From NCBI RefSeq assembly GCF_000775285.1, contig NZ_JJML01000044.1, positions 58 to 54,890 of the forward strand: a DNA stretch of 54,833 nucleotides. Reading direction: 5' to 3'. The position numbers were made by a program, and so were the translations under genes. The DNA is from Neosynechococcus sphagnicola sy1. GTDB lineage: Bacteria; Cyanobacteriota; Cyanobacteriia; Neosynechococcales; Neosynechococcaceae. Below, piece by piece: positions 49,594-54,833 of this stretch (its first letter is position 1; each line of letters opens with the position of its first letter). The notes below the pieces were generated by a model. That model ran no database searches. It was not told the DNA's origin and saw only the letters and a program-made list of their open reading frames with translations.

Positions 49594-50001
49594 GTGCAAA
49601 CTCAGAAGCCTCAAAAGATTGATTTAACCGCTGAATATCCCTGTCCCTGTGGGCGTCGGGGTCAAATTGCCCCCATTACCCTCACCGAGGCCTTTGGCTG
49701 TAACCGCTGCCAGCAGATTTTTGTGGTAGAAGAGAGTGGGTATGTGCTGGAACAACTTTCGACCAACTACCCCTATAAAAAGATCTGGCACTGGACGGGG
49801 TGCCATTGGCAGCGTGCTCATACTGGACTGAGAGAGCATTACCTGCCCGTGGTGCTAGCAATTGTCTTAGGGCCGCCTGTGGTCTGGTTGATGCTGGCTC
49901 TGCGCTCAGCGTCGGTGTCGAATATTATTCTGTGGACATTTGTGGCAGTGTTATTGATGTTATTACCAGCTTTTATGGTTTGGCTGGCTTATCGGCGTTA
50001 G
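49594..50001 (+). CDS. Zinc-ribbon membrane protein, conserved in cyanobacteria
   Basis: 135 residues from a GTG at 49594. The cytoplasmic N-terminal part contains PCPCGRRGQIAPITL and FGCNRCQQIFVVEE, a zinc-ribbon-like pair. Two membrane helices follow (HYLPVVLAIVLGPPVVWLMLAL and IILWTFVAVLLMLLPAFMVW). The function is unknown. The proA start codon at 50006 is five bases past its stop, so the two genes probably share a transcript. Confidence 0.7.
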   Translation: MQTQKPQKIDLTAEYPCPCGRRGQIAPITLTEAFGCNRCQQIFVVEESGYVLEQLSTNYPYKKIWHWTGCHWQRAHTGLREHYLPVVLAIVLGPPVVWLMLALRSASVSNIILWTFVAVLLMLLPAFMVWLAYRR

Positions 50002-50005
50002 TGCC

Positions 50006-51267
50006 ATGATGTCTGATTCCTCCAGTTTCCCCCCCCACCTGTAACAGCGGTTCATCGGGCGGCCCAAGCCTCTCTAGTTCTGTCTGCAACCAAGGGGGTC
50101 GATCGCAGCCGTGCCCTTCTCGCCATGGCGCAAGCCCTGAAGCAATCTCAGAATGATATTCTCGAAGCCAATACCCTAGATCTAGAGGCTAGTCGCGAGA
50201 TGGCGGTGCCAGATCTGATCTTGGAGTGGCTGAAGCTGACCCCGGAGCGGTTACAGACAGCGGTACAAATCTTACTGCGTCTTGCAGATCTCCCAGACCC
50301 GATTGGGCGGGTGCGGACTGCTACCTATCAGGTGGATGCCTGCCAGACTTATCGGCAACTCATGCCTCTGGGTGTGATTGCCTTGGTCTATGAAGCCTTG
50401 CCGGAGTTGGGGGCGATCGCCGCTGGGATGTGTATGAAAACAGCCAATAGTTTAATTTTACGCGGGGGCAGTGAGGCCAGCCAATCGAATCTGATGATTA
50501 CCCAGGTTCTCCAGGGCGCGATCGCCGAGGTGGGACTTCCCGAAAGCTGCTTAGAACTCTTACCTACGGATCAGGGCGGTGCGATTCGCGATCTCGTGAT
50601 TCAGGATCAATGGATCAACCTGATTATTCCCTACGGACGCCCTAGTTTGGTACAACAGGTGGTGCGACAGGCAACTGCCCCGGTGTTGAAGTCAGCCATG
50701 GGAAATTGCTATCTCTATTGGTCAACCTCGGGGAGCCTCGAAGCCGCAAGGGGGATTATTTTAGACAGCCATGGTTGGCCTGACCCCGTGAATGCGATCG
50801 AAAAAGTGCTGATTCATCGTCAGCAAAACCGCTCTTCCCTGCTCAGGCTTTGGACCAGCCTGAAGGAAAAAGGGTTTGCCATTCGCGCCGATCAGGAATT
50901 GGTGGCAGAATTCCCAGATGTAGCGGGGGCCAGTGACACTGAGTGGAGCCAGCCCTATCTCAACAAAACGATTAGCTTCAAAGTGGTGGATAGCCTGAAG
51001 GTGGCGATCGCTTGGATCAACCAGTTCAGTAGTGGTCACGCTGATTGCCTGGTAACGGAGTCTTACCAAGAAAGTCGCCAGTTTGCCCTGGAGGTGCATA
51101 GTGCCACTAACTATATCAATGCTTCTCCCCGGTTTTATCGCAACCCCAAAGGGGGAGAGGCGGTGTTCTTAGGGATATCGAACCAAAGAGGTCACCGCCG
51201 AGGTCTGATTGGCTTAGACAGTTTGACCACCAGCAAGCACATCACCCAGGGGAGTGGACAGTTCTAG
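50006..51267 (+). CDS. proA: Glutamate-5-semialdehyde dehydrogenase (frame slip repaired)
   Basis: About 420 residues; the second step of proline synthesis, reducing glutamyl-5-phosphate with NADPH. The catalytic Cys is in SAMGNCYLYW. Other features are ILRGGSEASQSN, GHADCLVTESYQESRQF, and NYINASPRFYRNPKGGEAVF near the C-terminus. The ATG at 50006 is followed by a C8 run (50029-50036) that closes the frame; removing or adding one base links MMSDSSSF to TAVHRAAQASLVLSATKG, the expected N-terminal helix. The gene overlaps rsmB by 14 bases. Confidence 0.88.
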
Positions 51268-52618
51268 TTTGAAACCGATATCCCAGCCCCGACAACTCGC
51301 ATTCCTAGCCCTGCGGGCAGTTCATCGCGGAGCCTTTGCTGATGTTGCCCTGGATCGTGTCCTGCAATCAGGGACGTTAGCCGAACGCGACCGTCGCCTG
51401 GTCACTGAATTGGTGTATGGCAGTCTGCGACGACAACGCACCCTGGATGCCCTGATCGATCAGATTGCCACACGTCCGGCGGAGAAACAACCCGCCGATC
51501 TGCGACTACTGTTCCACCTCGGGTTGTATCAACTACGCTACCTCACCCAGATTCCTGCGGCGGCGGCGGTCAATACAACTGTAGAACTGGCGAAACAAAA
51601 TCGTTTAGGGGGACTGGCGGGCTTGATTAATGGCTGTCTGCGCCAATATCTGCGGTTAACTGCAACCCAAACCGATCCCCTGGAGTTGCCCTCCTCTGCC
51701 CTACAACAGCTCGGCATTTTGCACAGCTACCCGGACTGGATCGTGGAGACCTGGCAAGCTCAGATTGGTTGGGCCGAAACCGCCCAGATCTGTGAGCAAC
51801 TGAATCAACCTCCCTACCTCGATCTGCGGATTAACCCCCTCCGCACCACCCTAGAGGAAGTAGAAACTGCCCTGGCCACCGTCAACATTCAGACGTGCCG
51901 CCTCCCCCCCCGTCCCCCAGGCGTTACGCCTTCTGGGTCACTCAGGCAGTATCCAGCAGCTACCGGGGTTTGAGATAGGCTGGTGGGTCGTGCAAGATAG
52001 TAGTGCCCAATTCGTCAGCCATTTACTTGATCCGCAACCTGGCGCTGTCGTCATTGATGCCTGTGCTGCTCCGGGGGGGTAAAACCACCCATCTTGCAGA
52101 ACTGATGGCAGATCAGGGCACCGTATGGGCCTGCGATCGCAACCCAGCACGCCTGAAAAAACCTAGAAGAGAACCGCCAACGCCTGGGGTTACAATCGAT
52201 TCGCATCTGTACCGGAGATAGTCGTCAACTGACTCAGTTTCATCAACTAGGCGATCGGGTACTCTTAGATGCCCCCTGTTCCGGTCTAGGAACCCTCCAT
52301 CGCCATGCCGATGCGCGTTGGCGACAAACCCCTGAAAGTGTTACTCAATTGGCTCAGTTACAGGGAGAACTCCTGGAGCAGGTAGCAGATTGGGTAAAGC
52401 CGGGGGGAATTTTGGTGTACGCAACCTGTACCTTGCATCCCCTTGAGAATGAACAAGTGATTACAAGCTTCTTGAGCCGTCATCCCAACTGGAAGGTGCA
52501 ACCACCCCCAAATAACATTCCAGCGATCTCAGTGCCTAGTCCCGAGGGTTGGATAAAAGTTTGGCCTCATCGCCAGCAAATGGATGGCTTTTTCATGGTG
52601 AGGCTACATCAAAGCTAG
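51254..52618 (+). CDS. rsmB: 16S rRNA (cytosine-5-)-methyltransferase RsmB/Sun (three frame slips repaired)
   Basis: About 454 residues. A NusB-like N-terminal domain (RQLAFLALRAVHRGAFADVA) is joined to a SAM methyltransferase domain with VVIDACAAPGGKTTHLAELM, LLDAPCSGLGTLHRHAD and the catalytic YATCTLHPLENE. Three slips are seen: C8 at 51904-51911, G7 at 52073-52079 and A6 at 52156-52161; repair of each gives the expected motifs. It methylates a cytosine of 16S rRNA (position 967 in E. coli). The start is a GTG at 51254 inside the end of proA. Confidence 0.9.
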
Positions 52619-52633
52619 CAGCCAACTCTGCGA

Positions 52634-52846
52634 TTAGGCTTTAGGTTCGTTGGGAGGAGAGGATTCCGTTGTCACCTTTGGGACAAAAACAGGACGATCC
52701 TTATCCTCCCAACCCGCAGGCCGCTTCGAGTTGAACCAGGCAATTGAGCCAAAGGTGATCGCCGCAATAAATCCAACGACATAGACGAGGGTAAACGAAA
52801 GCGGGAAATGAGCGGTTCGGGAAGCAATTTCAAGGAGAAGCATCAT
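52634..52846 (-). CDS. Psb35-like single-helix membrane protein
   Basis: About 70 residues from the ATG at 52846 (MMLLLEIASRTAHFPLSF). It has one membrane helix (TLVYVVGFIAAITFGSIAWF), then NSKRPAGWEDKDRPVFVPKV. The helix followed by the conserved NSKRPAGWED patch resembles the photosystem II assembly factor Psb35, which binds near CP47; this is from memory and should be tested. CCGGAG upstream supports the start; a longer frame from 52957 runs into the IS element and is rejected. The IS1 element begins 52 bases upstream of the start and may cut into its promoter. Confidence 0.65.
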   Translation of the reverse strand: MMLLLEIASRTAHFPLSFTLVYVVGFIAAITFGSIAWFNSKRPAGWEDKDRPVFVPKVTTESSPPNEPKA

Positions 52847-52898
52847 CGTTAACTCCGGTGGATGATAATTTGAGCTTTCTTGAATATATCGTTCTGTT

Positions 52899-53689
52899 GG
52901 CGTTGCTGAATACAGGGATGAATAGTTAGGAGCGTTGAGGGACAGGTACATCACCAAAGTTTAGGTAATGAATTAACAGTCGGATAGAATGACCCAGCAT
53001 TTCTACGGACTTTGAATAACACAAGGTTTTACGATGCAGATGCGCTAAGTAATGACGTAATCGGGTATTTTCGCCTTCCACTCGGGTCATGTAAGTCTTG
53101 CTAACAATCTGGGCGCCCTCTGGAATAAACCCTGGATAGACCGACCAGCCTAATGCCTTCGGCAACGCTACGCGAACAGTGACGTAGAAATAGCACTTCC
53201 AGGTGGCCACGATCGCCCACAGGAGCTTGAAGGTTTCTGCACTGTGGTCGCCGCTCAACACCCAGCCTAAGATACCTTTGCAAAAGTGGTCTACCGCCGT
53301 CCACAACCAAATCTTGTTTTTTTGAGCCCACAAAGGTTTCCAGTTTATCCAGTTCGCCAACCTGGGAAATTTGGTATGGGTCATAGGCATCTGGGAGGTG
53401 TTTGCCGACCGCTTTGACCCAGCTAATCACAGTTGTGTGATGCACTCCTTTGATCCGTTCAATACCCCGAAACCCCATGCCGTTGGCGTACATTTGGAGG
53501 CATTCTCGCTTGAACTCATCGGGATATCCAAGATGCAGTTGATAATCCTCAATGAACTGCCGTTGGCAATCGGCACAAATGTGATTTTGTTTGCCTCTTC
53601 GATGTCCATTCTTACGGATGTTAGTCGATCCACACTCCGGGCATTGCATAGGACGTTCACCCAATATCATCCTTTAATTATGCAACGCC
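52899..53689 (-). mobile_element. IS1-family insertion sequence, about 791 bp
   Basis: The element is bounded by imperfect terminal inverted repeats of about 23 bp: GGCGTTGCTGAATACAGGG at 52899 on, and GCAACGCC at the other end (53667-53689), which reads GGCGTTGCATAATTAAAGG on the minus strand. Both ends are followed by GATGA or ATGA. The length and transposase type fit IS1. The flanking bases (CGTTCTGTT on the left, TCATCGTTT on the right) do not form a target-site duplication. The left end touches the psb35-like leader, and the right end is five bases from a CRISPR repeat. Confidence 0.8.
52926..53670 (-). pseudogene. IS1-family transposase (frame slip or programmed shift)
   Basis: The N-terminal zinc ribbon and helix-turn-helix (MQCPECGSTNIRKNGHRRGK, HICADCQRQF) are in the frame starting at 53670. 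The DDE-type catalytic half (KIWLWTAVDHFCKGILGWVL and TRLRHYLAHLHRKTLCYSKS) is in the frame ending at 52926. The frames meet at the T7 run 53317-53323 (A7 on the minus strand). IS1 elements normally fuse two frames by a -1 slip on A6C; here +1 (or loss of one A) is needed, so a sequence error or true decay is more likely than programmed shifting. Confidence 0.75.
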
Positions 53690-53694
53690 TCATC

Positions 53695-53731
53695 GTTTCA
53701 GTCCCGTGACCGGGATTCAGTGAACTGCGAG
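53695..53731 (+). CRISPR. Isolated CRISPR repeat (variant form)
   Basis: A 37-bp repeat starting GTTTCAGTCCCGTGACCGGG and ending ATTCAGTGAACTGCGAG. It differs from the main repeat only in the last 17 bases and is close to the variant at 54605-54641. It stands 800 bases before the array with a gene pair between. Its left side is five bases from the IS1 end. Confidence 0.9.
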
Positions 53732-53749
53732 CAGGAAGTCTTGCAGCGA

Positions 53750-54208
53750 ATGCCTGATAGACTGCCACCAGAGCTAGGGCAGCAGGTGGAAGAAGACATT
53801 CGCAACAAGAACAGCCCGGAAACCTTGCTTCGAGAGCTAGCGAAGCTCGGGGTTAAGCACGCTCCGGAAAATGTCGTGCGGATCGCTAGAAAACGAAGCG
53901 GCGGCATTGTGTTTTTGGAGACTGGCGATTAAAGTCGTGGACTGCAACATATTCTAAACAGACATGGCCCAGACTTTGCGGCTCAAGGGATTTTGGAGAC
54001 TGACATTCCTGATCTGGTTTTTAATGCTGCAACGTTGGGGGAAGTTATCTTAAAGCAGGGCAACCGGAATGTCTATCGGATCTTTTTTAATGGTCAGATT
54101 CGTTATGTCGCAGTGGACGTAGGCGATAATGGATTTATCGTTGGCGCTAATCCCGTTGGTAGAAAGACTTTCCAAAGACTCCAGAGGAGAGCTGAGCGAG
54201 ATGCCTAA
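53750..54208 (+). pseudogene. Toxin-like nuclease (BECR-type fold) with an internal stop
   Basis: A single reading frame is interrupted by TAA at 53930-53932. Before it: RLPPELGQQVEEDIRNKNSP and NVVRIARKRSGGIVFLETGD. After it: SRGLQHILNRHGPDFAAQGI, LETDIPDLVFNAATLGE and AVDVGDNGFIVGANPVG. The C-terminal part with HILxRHG and NGFIVGANP resembles BECR-type (Barnase/EndoU/Colicin/RelE-like) toxin nucleases of polymorphic and phage systems. The stop sits between the N-terminal and the nuclease parts, and is not in a homopolymer; so the toxin may be disarmed, or the nuclease part may be translated from an internal start (TTG 53993). It overlaps the next gene by eight bases. Confidence 0.65.
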
Positions 54209-54512
54209 AAAACTTAGATTAGTCGCAGACTACAACTGCGACCCTTTGTGGGACGAAGAAGGTGAGATGCGTGAGCCGTCAGAGTTTCCGCTGAGTCAGG
54301 AAACCATTGATGGGTTGAATCAATGGCAGACTGCCTATGATGCCATTCTCAATCTACAAGATCCTTACGCCATCGCTTTTCCAAGTCCTGAAGCAGAAGC
54401 TGCTTGGGAGCAGGAAGGATTAGCACTGGCAAAGCAGTTGCAAGAAGAGCTGGGAGAGGAATACGAAATCCATTACAACAACCAGCCAGTCAAAACTCTA
54501 GTGCAGGTCTAG
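54201..54512 (+). CDS. Probable immunity or antitoxin partner
   Basis: 103 residues, acidic: KKLRLVADYNCDPLWDEEGE, then FPLSQETIDGLNQWQTAYDA and DPYAIAFPSPEAEAAWEQEG. The pattern (vADY...PLW..., LPLS.e....L..W...YD, eLGeEYEIHY) is a small bacterial family that I have seen encoded beside toxin-like nucleases. The start (ATG 54201) lies inside the end of the toxin-like gene, so translation is coupled. A direct immunity function is inference. The CRISPR array starts 19 bases after its stop. Confidence 0.65.
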   Translation: MPKKLRLVADYNCDPLWDEEGEMREPSEFPLSQETIDGLNQWQTAYDAILNLQDPYAIAFPSPEAEAAWEQEGLALAKQLQEELGEEYEIHYNNQPVKTLVQV

Positions 54513-54531
54513 ACTGTGGCAGAATTTTGTT

Positions 54532-54833
54532 GTTTCAGTCCCGTGACCGGGATTAAGTGAAGTGCGAGTTAAGACCTTTTTCTTTTCGGTTGGGGTATTA
54601 GGATGTTTCAGTCCCGTGACCGGGATTCAGTGAGCTGCGAGTTTTTAGCAATGAGGGCAAGATTCATGAATTGAATAGTTTCAGTCCCGTGACCGGGATT
54701 AAGTGAAGTGCGAGGGGTGTTTTTTTCTGTGTTAAAGTGTTTTCAGATCGCACTTGGAGTTTCAGTCCCGTGACCGGGATTAAGTGAAGTGCGAGGACTA
54801 TAGAATTTAGAGAATCAAGCACCTTATTCTGAG
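54532..54833 (+). CRISPR. CRISPR array, four repeats visible, continues beyond the window
   Basis: 37-bp repeats at 54532-54568, 54605-54641, 54678-54714 and 54759-54795 with spacers of 36, 36 and 44 bases and a fourth spacer entering the window end. Three repeats end ATTAAGTGAAGTGCGAG; the one at 54605 ends ATTCAGTGAGCTGCGAG. The repeat contains a hairpin TCCCG-TGAC-CGGGA. No cas gene is in the window, so the type and transcription direction cannot be fixed. Confidence 0.95.

Noticed and set aside
52847-52957. Longer psb35-like start at 52957
   Set aside because: The extra 37 residues run across the IS1 left end and are unlike a membrane protein N-terminus.
53317-53323. Classical IS1 -1 programmed frameshift
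   Set aside because: The A7 run would need +1 (or one A fewer) to join the halves; a -1 slip gives the wrong protein frame.

Overview
This window is a stretch of cyanobacterial chromosome. The evidence is the frequent HIP1 octamer GCGATCGC, two small glycine-tailed RRM proteins of the cyanobacterial Rbp type, the ftsQ-ftsZ neighbourhood, a UbiA prenyltransferase of the plastoquinone type, a SigF-like sigma factor, a Psb35-like photosystem II assembly protein and several small families confined to cyanobacteria. Species cannot be fixed from the sequence alone; a filamentous or unicellular Synechococcales/Leptolyngbya-like organism would fit.

Layout. 1-950: transposon graveyard (IS5-type transposase piece joined to a TnpB piece). 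1127-2380: two RRM genes, each with a leader predicted to hide its ribosome binding site. 2652-6129: ABC permease, pyrE, a secreted small protein, a CAU tRNA and a membrane-anchored protein. 6138-8900: two small unknown genes, then groEL under a perfect CIRCE operator. 9010-13666: corA, ppa, panD, ftsQ, ftsZ. 13663-18665 (mostly minus): MBL hydrolase, ssb, MscS channel, ubiA, histidine kinase. 18779-22148 (plus): GGDEF protein and a large RTX protein. 22150-23293: decayed DNA (larB tail, zinc-ribbon gene, IS630-type remnant). 23293-32718: small conserved gene, TPR/GT41 glycosyltransferase, cysA, GGCT-like enzyme, a candidate sRNA, a SpoIIE-type phosphatase, rlmD. 32715-37657 (minus): copper ATPase, FHA protein and a two-RCK potassium-channel-like protein as one tight operon, with a TetR gene divergent from it. 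38824-46171 (minus): sigF-like gene, then a five-gene operon headed by a glycosyltransferase/radical-SAM fusion with a CMP-sugar synthetase, a HAD phosphatase, a GT-like protein and a ParB-like protein. 46220-52618: GT2, sugar ABC ATPase, transglutaminase-like protein, small zinc-ribbon membrane protein, proA, rsmB. 52634-54833: psb35-like gene, an IS1-family element, one stranded CRISPR repeat, a toxin/immunity-like pair, and the start of a CRISPR array that runs off the window.

An important caution: about twenty genes, including the essential groEL, ftsZ, ssb and rsmB, are broken by one-base slips lying in or beside runs of 6-8 identical bases. The pattern looks like sequencing or assembly error rather than biology, so these genes are described here as single repaired reading frames, with the slip position given.

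The best candidates for unusual biology are the GT2/radical-SAM fusion operon, the toxin/immunity-like module lying between CRISPR repeats beside an IS1 element, the paired RBS-masking leaders of the two RRM genes, and a promoter-to-terminator transcription unit at 28381-28535 that looks like a small regulatory RNA.
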